Shown: positions 12,590 to 24,046, counted from the first letter of the stretch. The stretch is DNA of 64,000 nt from Siphonodentalium dalli (GCA_032622095.1 CP136068.1:129279989-129343988); one strand, 5' to 3'. Notes: generated from the letters alone by a model not told the origin. Made by a program: numbers and translations.

Positions 12590-13060
12590 TGAATAAGTTA
12601 GACTGGCTAACTTTTAGCTAGTTGGAATTTTATTGTAATTCGTTTGTGTTAAATTAGCTAGATTCTAGTTAAGTTCACTATATGTGTCTCAATTCTAAGT
12701 TGGATTAGCTACTTTTCAGCTAGGTGCAGTTTTCATAAACTTTGTCGTGTCAAATTAGATAAATTATAGCACAGAATGATATTTTCTGTTGAATTAGCTA
12801 ACTTCTAGCTTATTGGAATAATCTTGGGGCCAAACCTTCTATCAACTAGAAACTAGCTAATATGTTAGCTAAGGTCTAGCATATATTATTAGCTAAGTTC
12901 TAGCTACACTAGATATTAACTAAAGTTTTAGTTAGGTTTCAGTGTAATGCTTAGCTATTATCTAGTATAGCTAAATTATAGCTAACAGTTTAGTGTATTT
13001 TTAGTACAATTATTAGCTAATATCTAGTTTAACTAGAAACATTAGTGTAGCTAAATTTTG
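12590..13060. repeat. TTAGCTA-motif cluster
   Basis: Dozens of TAGCTA, TTAGCTAA and CTAGCTA words are scattered over 470 bp at irregular spacing. The motif is self-complementary, so the region can fold in many ways. No fixed period is seen, so it is not a simple satellite. Confidence 0.5.
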
Positions 13061-14369
13061 GTAGGGGCAGCCATCACCCCATATTGAATTTGAGGTGGAG
13101 AAATTAATATATTTCAAAAATAGAAATTTAATAACTCTGTGCATTGAAAGTGGATAAAATATTTTTCACTCCCAAAGCCGAAGAAATAGTAATTTAGGCG
13201 TGTTAAGTCCGACAGGGCATCTATAATTTCCATGTTGTCCAATAAATTGTTATAGAGTTATGTATCTTGCTCAACTAGCTTGTTTTATTTGTCCACCTCT
13301 AGATCTAGATCACCTCTAGATGGAAGCTATCGAATTTGAACGATTTTTTTTATGAAAAACAATATATATGATGCTAGGTTATACAACAGTTGCGTGTAGA
13401 GCCATGGAAAATCATTCTCTCAGTAAATACCAATTGATTCATTGGTAGGCTTCTCAAAGTGCCGCCGGTACCACACATGCCGGTACCGTTACTTTGCTAG
13501 TACCGCGGTACCGGTACATGCAAGCCATTTGCTAGTACCGAGGTACCGGTACCGGTACAGGCAAGCCATTTTATAGTTCTAGGTATATCTGGAGGTTATA
13601 CAGTGCTGAAAATCACAAGCCACGAACTAGATTCTTAACTTAAACTAATGATAATTTGATATAAGAATAAAGCAAATATTAGATACCATTTTGGAATATA
13701 ATAACGAACTTTCCCGTAGAGTTTAGTGATGCGCAAATGACAACATAGACAATTTAATCAACCAAAATGGAACTATTGGTTGCACACGTTATGGTTTTAA
13801 CTTATTGTTCTTCTGTGTGTGATAAACTGATAGAAAGTGTTCCGTAACGCGACACACATCGGTGGTTTTCACTTCACAATATTCAATCAGAATAAGTGTA
13901 TTTGCAAAGTCGGTCGGCCATTTTAAATCTAACCAATAATGAGTCAAGTTAGGCAATAATTTCTCTCCACGAGTTCCTATACGAAATATGAACTATCATG
14001 TCTACTCAGCAAATTACATTGTGCACGGTTCGTGGATATTCGTTCCCGATTTGATTCTATAACTGAAGGTTCCATGACTTCCAATTTAAATTCAAAATGG
14101 TCGACCTTATTTGCAAATTGATAAGAGATGTGAACGGATTAACCACAACGAGTGGGGCCATACCTGTGGGTGGGGTTGTTTGTGAATAAATGATAAGAAA
14201 TTATAACTGGGTTTAGTGTATAATTGCCACAACTGGGCAATAATAAAGGCAAAAACATAAGTCACAATCACAAGTTCCCAACACAAAATAATCCCGATAA
14301 TGTCAGAATTGACTGAGTACCACATGTCAATTTCGGTGCTGTTATATTCTTTTACATGTAAGTTTTAAT

Positions 14370-17300
14370 CTACATTAGATTGATTAGATCAACGACTTCG
14401 TATTCTTTGCCTGATACATCGGCGTCCTCGGGGGTAGGTTTGACATAAATTCCAGAATCTGATGTTCTCATAGATTTTGTCTGTTTCGAGGAAACTTTTA
14501 ACACTTTTGGTTTTTCTGACATGTAATGCGCCCTCATAAACGTAAATGCGCCCAGGAGCTCGTCACCCATGCGTGCTCTGATCTTTGTTTGAAAAAGAGC
14601 ACAGGCGGAAAACACACGTTCAGCCTGGACAGTAGATATGTCCCGGTATAGCATTTATAAACTGTTCGGTCTAACCTTGGTCCCTTCCCAAGTACGAAAG
14701 TCTCTCTGTGTACCTTCCGTGTTGTTAGCATTCACGAGGCAAGTGGCTCTGGCGGATACGGCTTCTAACTCCATGTTTAACGCGGCGGTCATTGACATGT
14801 CATAACTATCAGAACCGTTTGCATCATATGTAGAATTGTCAATAGATTGTTTGGGTTCATTTGTATCAGATCTGGGAGGATGTAAGTTTTTCATCAGTGA
14901 AGTTGCGGTTTCCTTCATAGCCTTTTTCGTACCCATTTTGAACACAGCAAACTGATTCTGAGATTGAGTTATAAAACAGTCCGGGTTATGCATATATTTG
15001 TACACATCTAGTAAACGACCCAGCCATCGTTCAACAAATCTATGTTGAATGGCTTCGAACATAGACCAACAGAGGATCCCCGAACGCTGAGAGTGTTTTT
15101 AACAGAAAATTGAACACAGCATCTGCTTTCAGCAGATTCATTGCACGGTTGACTAATAGGATTGTACCGCCAACTTCACCGGTTCTAAAACCGCCACCAC
15201 GTCCTTGAGAATTAGAACTTCGCCATCAGTAATGTCAACACGTGCTTTTGAGAAATCAATCATTACTTTATCGATGGAGTCTTTGACTTTTAGAAAACGC
15301 TTAACCATATCGAAGCAAGAATTCCATCGCGTTTTGTTGTCACGATCAGAGATAATTATTTGCCTTCGTTTGCCTCTCGTATGTACCCTTGTCGTTTATC
15401 ATTCATCAACGACTCTCCTCATTTTCACAACTACTTTACGGAACTTTTTAGCTCACCTGAGACGAAGTCTTCGGTTGAGCTATATTCATCACTCATCATC
15501 CGTCCGTCCGTCTGTCCATCCGTCCGTCAACAATTCTTTAAACATCTTCTTCTCTGGATCCAATGGACCGAATGGTTCATATTTGGTGTGGATGTTCCCT
15601 AAGTGACTCACATTCAGATTTGTACAAATGAGGTCACTGGGTCAAATAGTTGCGAAGCCAGGGCCATAACTCTCCCTACATAGTAATTATTTTAAACATC
15701 TTCTTCTCAAATACCATCATGCCAAATGGGTTCATATTTGGTATGAAGGATCCTTGGGTGACTGGGGTTCAGATTTGTTCAAATGAGGTCACTGGGTTAA
15801 AATATGGGGGCGGCTTGGGACACATCTCTTAAAAACAATGTTTACGTTGAACTCTTTGTTCAATTTAACAAACAAAAAACAAAAACAAACAAACAAAATA
15901 CCAATTGTTTTCTTCTTCAAATTAATAAATTGAGATTAATTTCTTGCTCAATTTAAAAATAGTAATAACACCATTATAACATCCACCAGGGTGACTCAAC
16001 CAAATTTGGTTTAAATCAGTCTAAAATCCAGAACATGCAAACAGCAGAAACTCAGAGCTCGAGGAGATGAGGAAGGTGCCCCCAATGACATAATGTTTAC
16101 TTAACACCATATATAAATCACATTGGTTATAAAGTAATAAATGAATTGGCAGTGTTAACAAAATCTGTTTCGAATGACAGCTTTGGTTAATAGCCTAGAT
16201 TTCTCTGCCTGTCAGAGAGTTTGTATATAAATGACCATGCTTATGATAACAAACTCAACTCCCAATGCCAAGTGTGAATGATTAATCTGACAGTTAGGCC
16301 ATAAAACTAAATACCTGTTTTCTCAGGAGATTACATATGGGAAACTGGATGAGAAAGAAGGAGGCATTTTTCTTAGCTTACCTGAGATGAAGAATTGAGA
16401 CACATTTTGTGTGGATGGTCCCTAGGTGGCTGGGATTCAGTTCTGTTCAAATGGGGGTCACATGGTCAAAAAAGTGGCATAGCTAGGGACCTAACTCTTT
16501 CCATCCATATTAATTCTTAAAAGATCTTCTCAAGAATCTAGGGACCTAACTCTTTCCATCCATAGTAATTCTTAAAACATCTTCTCAAAAATCATCGGGG
16601 CTATTTAGCTTATAATTGGTATGGAAGGTTTTTGGGTGACAGGGATACCGATGTGTTAAAATGAGGTCACCTGGTCAAATAAGGGCGGAGCCAGGGACTA
16701 ACTTGTCCATCCATTGGAATTCTTAAGATGCATTCCTATCAAGAACCATCAGGCCTATTCAGCTTATATTTGGTATGGGTGACTAGGATTCAGATTATAT
16801 TCAGAATTGGTCAGAGCCAATGACATAATTCTTTCCCTCATCAGTTATTTTTAAAACATCTTCTCAAGAACCATTTGGCATATTTGGTATACATTTTGGT
16901 ATAGAGAGTCCTTGGGTGACTGGGTTCAGATTTGTTGAAATGGGTTCACCAGGTAAAATATGGGTACGACCAGGGACATAACTCTTCCCCCAAATAATGC
17001 TTAAAATGGCGCTCATCAAGAGCCATCAGTCATATTTAGCCTATATGTAGTAACCAGTATGGAGGGTCCTTGTGTTACTTGGGCCTGGGTTACACATTTG
17101 TTAAAATGGGTTCGACCAATCAAGAAATGGCATTTGGTGAATATGGCCTATGGAGAGTTGGGATCAAAATTTGTTTGAATGGGGTCCACCATTAAAAAAG
17201 GGGAGCATGTCAGGTTGTAACTTTGCCACAGTTAGGAAAGCTTGAAGTATCAGTTGTAAAATTCCAACATGTGTAAAGGAATTTTACGAACTTGGGAGTG

Positions 17301-18585
17301 TGTTTGCTTCAGTTGAGAGGGAGCAGACTATGGACTATGTGGGGTGGGGGATCGGGACCATATTTCAAGGTGGACACCCACTGCTCAACGGAGACCCTCT
17401 AGGCTATGTCCCTCTTTAGGACTACTTGTTTTAAAGTGAATTTGACAAGTACAAACTCTTATGGTCTTCCGAGTCTCAGTTTTCCTAGTCTTCACAGTCT
17501 GGTGGGCGTCTCCAGTCATTGACTGTCTTGTTTATGACTGCGTCAACACTTCCCTCCTACCCCCGAACATCATCATCATCTCCATCTATTTCATCACCAT
17601 CATCACATTCATCATTATCGTAAGATTATATCCCATCATCTCCAGTATCACAATCCGATGTACATATTATATCGTCGACGTCCAAGAGTTGGCCCTTGTA
17701 GACTACATCTTGTACAGCTAGGTGTATTTCGTGTGCATAGCATGTCATATGTTGTTCCTGAAGTTTATTACCAAAGCTTACCATCACCGATGCACCATCA
17801 GTTGTGGCGCAAACAATATACGAACCCTGATCCACGTTGAACGTAACGCCAAATTGACTGAGCTTCTCAGTGACAATCTGCACTGATCGCACAACTGTAA
17901 TACCTCCTGTCGCTCTAGCAAGATCGAGATTGATTAACCCATCTGGTGCGTGAAGATTCACATTAAAGTACCTCCGATACCGAAGTCTGGTCCATTCGTC
18001 CAGTGTAATAGAAAAGCGAACCCCATTCTCACACATCATGGTTAATTTCAGTTTTACTTGTTGCTTCAGGTCATGGCTGTGTGAAACAATAGTTTTTCTC
18101 ACAGTTTGAGCACTTTTTGCAAGTCAATCCTTTTGTTCTCGAATGACTCACGGATGAACTCACTCTTAGTTATCGTATTGAGGGATTATAGTCTGTCTAT
18201 TGATGCAAGCTTTGATAACTGAACAGCAAACATGTCCTCAATCTTCAATGGAGACGGGCTAACAAAAGACATTATCGAACTCTGTTCCATTGGAACTGTT
18301 GTTCCGGTTGACTCCGCATCATCCAGCAATATGCCATGCACACTTTGAATGTGTTATTTTCATTCCATTGCTACTTCCTCCTGACCGGGTGATCGTGGTA
18401 TTGCATTCGACGCATTTAGCTTTTGAAAAGTCAACCGGATGCGTCACAAAATAATCCCACACATGACTACCTTCTTCTGCTTGCATGTTGGTGTGGAAGC
18501 CATGCTGATTTAATTTTGAAACAAATGTGTGATATAGGGTCACCTTATCGAACGAAAGACTGACAACTGAATGAATGACCAACCA
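14370..18585 (-). pseudogene. hAT transposase (BED zinc finger, RNase H-like, hATC), broken
   Basis: In the reading direction, 18582-18319 encodes a BED-type zinc finger: HVWDYFVTHP, then CVECNTTI, then a GGSSNGMKITH segment. After stops, 18250-17626 carries KSAQTVRKTIVSH, FSITLDEWTR and TTDGASVM, then CYAHEIHLAVQDV, the central hAT catalytic-domain motifs. An acidic D/E-rich linker encoded by a gat/atc repeat (about 17640-17560) follows. A ~2-kb nested repeat then intervenes. Coding resumes at about 15440 with DNKTRWNSCFDMVKR (the TRWNS block) and continues through 15062-14655 and 14654-14370, ending in the hATC dimerisation motif ERVFSACALFQTKIRARM. Several stops and frameshifts make it inactive. 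Known hAT transposases excise and insert DNA by cut-and-paste; this copy could not. Confidence 0.85.
15445..17440 (+). mobile_element. AGCTCACC-type repeat nested in the hAT element
   Basis: Opens with tttttagctcacctgagacgaag at 15445, directly after hAT coding sequence, and passes through the usual gtccgtccgtc and gaggtcactgggtca blocks. It continues past the aacatccaccaggg stretch into divergent copies of the ggtcctTgggtgactggg/cagatttgtt block, ending near 17440 with tttaggactacttgttttaaagtg. The same long organisation is seen at 57024-59910. It splits the transposase reading frame and is therefore younger than the hAT insertion. Confidence 0.7.
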
Positions 18586-19099
18586 AAATCGGCATACGTG
18601 TACTAATCGCGGAAAGCACGAAATTTACAGTTCGAAGAAACCGCCGATCAAACCTATCTCTATATAAACACGCTGCACGAGTGACTGACGACATGATCGA
18701 GTTCAAGGTCGTCAATGATCAAACAGATTTTGCCGCGGCATACAAGTAACAACGTCGTCATCAAAGACATCACACAGCGTGTTTTTCTTTGAAGATTAAA
18801 ACATATCACAATGCCGTGGTTTCAAAGAATTGGAATTCAACCATTGAAGAGTCATGATAGACACATAAAAACCCGGACACACCCTCCCATTACCGACCTC
18901 TCGCGCCATGAATACAATCACGATCGATGTACATCGCGAGCAGTTTAAAGAGCGAAACTTGATACTACTGTATTCTGCCAAACAGCCTGCTGATCTACGA
19001 ACGTAAACCAATACCGGTACAGCGAAAATGCCCGAGTACCGGTAGTACCGATACCGGTACTGAGTACCGTTGAAGAAGCCTGTTCATGGGCTTCCAATC

Positions 19100-19755
19100 A
19101 GGGTTCGTACTGGCCCAAATTCCCAGGTGCCAACACTGTTGCCAATTGCATTATTTTTTGAACCACTTTATATTTTCTGTTGCCACTTTTTTCTGACCAA
19201 TATTTTTTGTGTCACTTTTGAATTGGGTATTTAACAAATAACATTTTTGTCACCATCAAACGATAGCCATTCATGAAAATAGTTTCCGTTTATTTCTAAA
19301 TTTTCGTTTTGGCGAACTTTCTTCATTTTAAAAGGATGTTGTGTGTCTGATGCATTGTTGCCAAAATCTAAATTATGCTTAATATTCATATTTGCTATAT
19401 GTCACAGTTTGTGAATGCTGAGTTACATATTCATGATAATTTATCTAACACATCTACTATCAAAACACAGTGTAGACTTCAGGAATACCTTTGTTTGACA
19501 AATGTTTTGTCAAATTGAAGTAAATAGCCATACTCAGTGTTATAATCGAGTAGAAATTTGAAAGAGGGACTATTTTGTCTCGCTCCAGATCACATTGCCC
19601 TTACAAGATAATTTTATATTTGATTTGTCAATGTCAATTATATTCCAGTTTTTAAATGACAATTGAGAAATCTAATGGCTCAGCGACTTCTTAAAACTCT
19701 TTTGTATAACTTGATATAGTCTGACTGAAAACTTTAGTATTCTCTGAAAAACAAT
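19100..19755. other. Nothing recognised
   Basis: A/T-rich sequence with no supported ORF, repeat or motif. Confidence 0.45.
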
Positions 19756-19880
19756 GTATAGTCAGTCTATATCTACAATAAAAGCTAATTACTTGCCTGG
19801 TTTTTGTAGGGGAAATGTGGTCAAGCTTCCCTTTATATATTTTTCGACAGCATTTATTAAGCTTGATAATAAAATAGATA
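19756..19880 (+). repeat. Upstream copy of the intron tail that precedes the SH3-like exon
   Basis: cagtctatatctacaat-aaaagctaattactt through gcatttattaagcttgata matches 21019-21124 with minor differences. The second copy runs directly into the splice acceptor at 21136; this first copy has no exon after it. The 906-bp inverted-repeat element lies between the two. Confidence 0.8.
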
Positions 19881-19980
19881 CTCTGATTGGTCAATATCCT
19901 TTTCTGTTATATTACATAAATACAACAGACCCCTCCACTATATATTGTCATTTAAAATTATTTTAGTTTTCTTAGTTATC

Positions 19981-20886
19981 ACGCTGGTCATTCTATAATC
20001 CCCGCTGCGGTCAATAAACCCCGGTGCGGGCGTCAATAAACCGCACATCGGGTTATAACAGTTAGAGATTTTCATACCAGGGCTAGTCTAATCAGTTAAA
20101 AGTATTCAATTTAGAAGTTGTAACAACCAGTGGATGACATATATATGATAGGCAATGCATATTTATGCTGTGACAGGAGTTCAGAGAAAATTCAGATCTC
20201 ACTTCTCGAGAAAAACACAATCTTAGTCGAGCGCATTTGGAATTTCGGGCTAAATTTAAGTTTCATTCAGCAAAACTGTCACTGCAAACACTTCTCGAGA
20301 ATTATTTTTGAGAACATGGAACAATAAATATGGGACACTCTACCCGTGAAGTGTTTTGATACTAAAAATCCCAAATCTCTTTCCAGTAACTCGGATAAAC
20401 ACATCTTTCCAAACATACCGTGCATCGATAAAGTAAAACATAATGCGGGCAGGAGTAAACTGCGATCTGGGCAAAATCTTGCTTGCTTCGGGGTTAATGC
20501 AATTGTCAATATTTTCCTACTTAAATGCAGCAAATTCCAATTTGAATGTAAATTTAATTTCCCAAACTATCTATAACAATGTAACGTTGACAACAATGTC
20601 CAAATTTATAACCACGGATTCATGTTGGAGCTGAAAACACACAATTTTGAAAAATGGAAGCTAATTCTCACAATTCATCAAGCATTTCGACACTTTATGG
20701 AGCTTTCTTCGTCGAACTGTTGACATTTGGCTGAAGATGGGTTCATCAAGCACATCGTGGATCCGGACTTGTGTCCGAAGAAAAACAATTAATGACAAAA
20801 TTTCCCTAAAAACAAACCTTCACTCGTGCCCGCAACGGGGTTTACTCAATATTTGCCCGCAGCGGGTATTATAGTATGACCAGCGT
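19981..20886. mobile_element. 906-bp non-autonomous element with long terminal inverted repeats
   Basis: The left end ACGCTGGTCATTCTATAATC and the reverse complement of the right end, ACGCTGGTCATACTATAATA, agree, and similarity continues through ccgctgcgg and aaaccccg-tgcggg for about 55 bp. The inside has no long ORF. A clean target duplication is not visible (flanks gttatc and tattatc). The superfamily is undetermined; it is a typical DNA-transposon derivative. Confidence 0.8.
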
Positions 20887-21018
20887 TATTATCTTTAAAC
20901 ATGAATTTGGAAAAAACTTTGCATGACATTGGACAAATCTAAAATCTGAGAGTTACCCACTCGGACCTTGTATCCTGAATTTTTTAAATGACCCCCCCCC
21001 CCACCAGCACCCCCATCA

Positions 21019-21124
21019 GTCTATATCTACAATATAAAAGCTAATTACTTTCCTGGTTTATGTACGGGAAATGTGGCAAGCTTCCCCATATTTATTTTTG
21101 TATAGCATTTATTAAGCTTGATAT
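21019..21124 (+). repeat. Downstream copy of the duplicated intron segment
   Basis: Pairs with 19756-19880. It lies only 12 bp before the splice acceptor of the SH3-like exon, so part of the acceptor region of this intron has been duplicated. Confidence 0.8.
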
Positions 21125-21136
21125 TATTTTTGGCAG

Positions 21137-21220
21137 TTGACGATGATTATGATACAGATGTTGTTCGAGCCCTATTTGCTAACAAAGCACAAGAAAACGA
21201 TGAGCTTACACTGAATGAAG
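21137..21220 (+). CDS. Internal exon resembling the first half of an SH3 domain
   Basis: Acceptor attatttttggcag ends at 21136 and donor gtaagt starts at 21221. The 84-nt exon is open in one phase (1 in, 1 out) and reads DDDYDTDVVRALFANK, then AQENDELTLNE. ALF-x3-A-x3-DELTL fits the opening strand and RT loop of SH3 domains (A-L-Y-x3-A-x3-D-E-L-S/T-F/L); the Asn in ALFAN recalls the ALYDN of Cas-family SH3 domains. The second half (GD, WW, P-NYV) is not in this exon. Its phase is compatible with splicing to the TIR exon at 43106, giving LTLNE-D-ADWALTK, but any exon starting in phase 1 would fit. SH3 domains bind proline-rich peptides. The exon call is firm; its gene membership is inferred. 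Confidence 0.6.
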
Positions 21221-21267
21221 GTAAGTCTAATTACACTTGCATGCAGGCATTAAAGTGACCTATAGTG

Positions 21268-21376
21268 TTCAAGTCTGCAAATAGTGTGTCTGTCATTTGC
21301 AGATTGAGGTCCCCAGAGGTTGAATTTAGTGATGCTATCTCGCACAGGGGGCTAGCATAAAAAAATTCACCCTCCG
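21268..21376 (+). mobile_element. Partial copy of MITE family P
   Basis: tctgcaaatagtgtgtctgt, then atttgcag-ttgaggtcccc, gtgaatttagtgatgctatc and the folded-back arm up to aattcaccctcc. It ends abruptly in a poly-G run at about 21380. It lies about 50 bp past the donor of the SH3-like exon. Confidence 0.75.
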
Positions 21377-21718
21377 GTCGGGGGGGGGGGGGAGGGTAGT
21401 AAACAATTTGCAGGAAGGTATGCCGGGCTGGTGGGTGGCCCGAGGGGGGGGGACACGTTTTTTACACCCTCATCTGCCCTCATGCAAATTTTTACTAAAT
21501 ATCTTTGGTGCCCTTATATCACATTTTTAACAGTTTAAAACATATTTTAAGAATTTATAACTGCAAAAACACCATATTATGCTACTGGGACCTCATATGG
21601 GCCTTAGTGGAGATGACATTGAACTATATGTCATGTTGCATTTGGGGCAGTGGGTTGAACAAAGTTCCTTCCCGACACCCTTCGGAAAGTAGATTCGAGA
21701 AATGAAATCTGAAATAAA

Positions 21719-22513
21719 TAAACTTGTCTTGATGTAACTAAAGCCAAGATCATTTTGTGCATGGAAAAAGGGCGAGCAACTGTCTCAAACATTAATGTGA
21801 CTATCAATGCCTAGAATATAACTGTCATCACACTGTTCATCAGTGCATCAAGCCAGTCAGTGAAATATTTACATGTCTATCAACTCATATGATCTGTTAC
21901 TCTCACAACTCCTAAAATATCCAAATCTGGCATAGTGACTGTTTGTCATTTATTATAACAGAGGTTGCTCCAGTAGACTAACAAAAGTGTTAAGGCATAA
22001 TGCTAGATAATGGGCTGGTTGACAGACTATTAATCGGGAAATGGTTAGAAATAATGGAATTGTGTGTATCTTGTACATTGACCTAAGTTTGCATATATAC
22101 GTAAACTTTTCCTGATGTAACTAATGCCTAGATCATTGTGTGCATGTAAAAAGAGCGAGCAACTGTCTCAAACATTGATGTGACTGTCAATGGGTAGAAA
22201 AAATATCTGTCATCAGTGCATCAAGACAACCAGTGTATTATTTGCCTGTCATCAGATGATATCTCACAAGACAGAACGTATTCAAGTCTGGTATAGTGCT
22301 GTGACTGCTTGTCATCTATATATATATAAATGAGTAAGATATGTCCGGGTTTTTCTATCAAACCCCTGGACTGAGTTCAACCAAATTCGGTGTGGTGACT
22401 ATGGGTACCCTGGCGGATGTTCTAATGGTGTTAGTTTTAATTTAATTTAAAAAAAAAAAAAATTGGTTTTGTTAAATTGAGAAAAGAATTCAATCTTTAA
22501 AAAAATATATTAA

Positions 22514-22569
<56 letters not shown>

Positions 22570-22865
22570 AAATGTTTCAATGACCAAATGTGCTTGAAGC
22601 GCACAAGGGGGCCACCGCTAAATGAAGGCTGTCTCAGATCAAAATGTTTGCGAAGTCCCACAAATGGGGTACAGGTATCTCCGTATCTCCGATGCTGAAT
22701 ATAGGCTCCCAAAGGGAGCCTGTTCCAGCTAGTTTAGTATAATAGAAGTAAGTTGATCCAGTAGACTAATATAAGTGGTATGGAATATGTTAGATAATGG
22801 GCTGGTTGACAGACTAATCAGGAAATAGTTAGAAATTATGAAATTTTGTGTTTTCTGCACAATGA
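21719..22865 (+). repeat. Tandem duplication (~386-bp unit), second unit split by a Helitron
   Basis: Unit 1 (21719-22104) and unit 2 (22105-22865) share aaactt-tcctgatgtaact, gagcgagcaactgtctcaaac, gcatcaagac and gataatgggctggttgacaga in order. Unit 2 is longer only because of the insertion at 22315-22732. No coding capacity. Confidence 0.8.
22315..22732 (+). mobile_element. Helitron-like element (418 bp) with exact ends
   Basis: The 5' end is TCTATATATATATAAATGAG preceded by A. The 3' end is a perfect 8-bp-stem hairpin AGGCTCCC-aaa-GGGAGCCT, then gttccag and CTAG, followed by T. This is the canonical Helitron layout (5' TC, 3' hairpin plus CTRR, insertion between A and T). The homologous unit at about 21950 shows the empty site: gtcattta in place of gtca-[element]-ttta. 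The inside contains a fragment of the AGCTCACC-type repeat in reverse and a (TA)n run at 22519-22567. It encodes no Rep/helicase and is non-autonomous. Confidence 0.85.
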
Positions 22866-23084
22866 CCTACATGATGATCAGCAATTTATAAAACATTTTT
22901 TTTCTCAATTAAAACAGCTTCTGAAACAGGATAAACTGTTATTTGAATTAACTGAGATCAATCCCAGTCACGTGAGTGATATCTGTAGAGTTTTATGCGA
23001 TTTTAGACCAATTTTAGTGAAATTTGGGGGTGGGTGTAAAACAATTGGGACCAAAAACGTTTTTTTGACTAATGGGTGTACATC

Positions 23085-23262
23085 ACCAACTTTAACTGGG
23101 GAACATCAATAATCTTAGGAGACTGAGGTCTAAGCAGAATGAGGTTTCCACTGTGTGAATTTAGTGATGCTAGCCTGCTGTGCGGGATAGTGTCACTAAA
23201 TTCATCCTCTGTGGACCTCATTCAGCAAATGACAGAACACTATTTGCAGGATTGGTAGTGTT
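23085..23262 (+). mobile_element. Partial copy of MITE family P
   Basis: gggtgtacatcaccaacttt through the terminal palindrome (gtgaatttagtgatgctagc / agtgtcactaaattcatcc) to actatttgcagg. This corresponds to the right half of the 57844-58280 copy. Confidence 0.75.
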
Positions 23263-23456
23263 TATGCCAAAATTATATGGTACTCTACATACTTTATAGA
23301 CCAATTGAAACAAGAATTAGGCCAATATAAATAAATTGCTAGATTTACATCCAACTTTTTTAGAAAATGGGCGGGAGGGCAAATTTTATTTTTTATATTT
23401 TATTCTTCCTAACATAAATGGCCATGAAGAGTTCTAGATATTGAAGAAGTATCCTA

Positions 23457-23970
23457 TCTCATATATATTTTGAAGACCTCTGTCTGTATGTATGTTTGTT
23501 TGTTTGTTTGTTTGTTTGTCATTTATACAAATCTACGATTCTGGACCGATCGGGACGAAACTTGGTACGTGTGTGTAGTTTGACCAGGCGGTGAACGTTG
23601 TCGTATTGGCGAGCCCGTGCGGCGCCCGCTTCGCGCATGCGCAGACGAGATCTCGGAAACGGGTGGAGCTATCGACTTGAAATTTGCTATGTGAATGTAT
23701 CTTGCCCCGAATACGAATTTTATCGGGTCGCCGAGCCCGTGCGACACCAGCTTCGCGCATGCGCAGACGAGATCTCGGAAACGGGTGGAGCTATCGACTT
23801 GAAATTTGCTATGTGAATGTATCTTGCCCCGTATACGAATTTTATCGGGTCGCCGAGCCCGTTCGACGCCAGCTTCGCGCATGCGCAGACCAGATCTCGG
23901 AAACGGGTGGAGCTATTGACTTGAAATTTGGTTTTTGAATAGCCCGGACAACGTCGGGCTCATCGGCTAG
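23457..23970 (+). mobile_element. Helitron-like element (514 bp) with three internal repeats
   Basis: 5' A|TCTCATATATATTTTGAAGAC, then a gt-rich microsatellite. The 3' end is the hairpin agcccgg-acaa-cgtcgggct, catcgg, CTAG|T. The inside has three ~115-bp direct repeats (gcgcatgcgcagacgagatctc, gaaacgggtggagctatcga). It is the same family as 41962-42337, which has two repeats. No ORF of its own; the open frames across the 115-bp repeats are repeat shadows. Confidence 0.85.
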
Positions 23971-24046
23971 TCTTATATATTACAAGGTGATTTAGATCGT
24001 CCAATTTGATCAAAATAGACTGATTAAAATGTCATTTTATGATTAA

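Larger units (their letters stand above)
13440..19088 (-). mobile_element. Degenerate hAT DNA transposon, interrupted
   Basis: The transposase relic (14370-18585) lies on the minus strand between similar inverted ends: CATTGGTAGGCTTCTCAA at 13440, and CATGAACAGGCTTCTTCAA read inward from 19088. Both ends are followed by GTACCGGTAC-rich subterminal repeats (13466-13556 and 19013-19066). hAT elements normally have short terminal inverted repeats, subterminal motif clusters and 8-bp target duplications; a matching duplication was not found here. The transposase and the symmetric subterminal repeats make the assignment reasonable, but exact ends are uncertain. Confidence 0.6.

Noticed and set aside
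17461-17721. 86-codon + ORF rich in Ile/Ser
   Set aside because: Antisense of the acidic linker of the hAT transposase, a gat/atc microsatellite.
13432-19101. Possible 8-bp target duplication of the hAT element (ccaattga / ccaatcag)
   Set aside because: Only partly matching and not directly adjacent to the proposed ends; not reported as a duplication.
22846-23112. 88-codon + ORF with a plausible acceptor (22917) and donor gtgagt (22972)
   Set aside because: The 54-nt segment is open only in phase 0, and in phase 1, used by all neighbouring exons, it stops at once. The 3' part of the ORF is MITE sequence and the 5' part lies in the tandem duplication.
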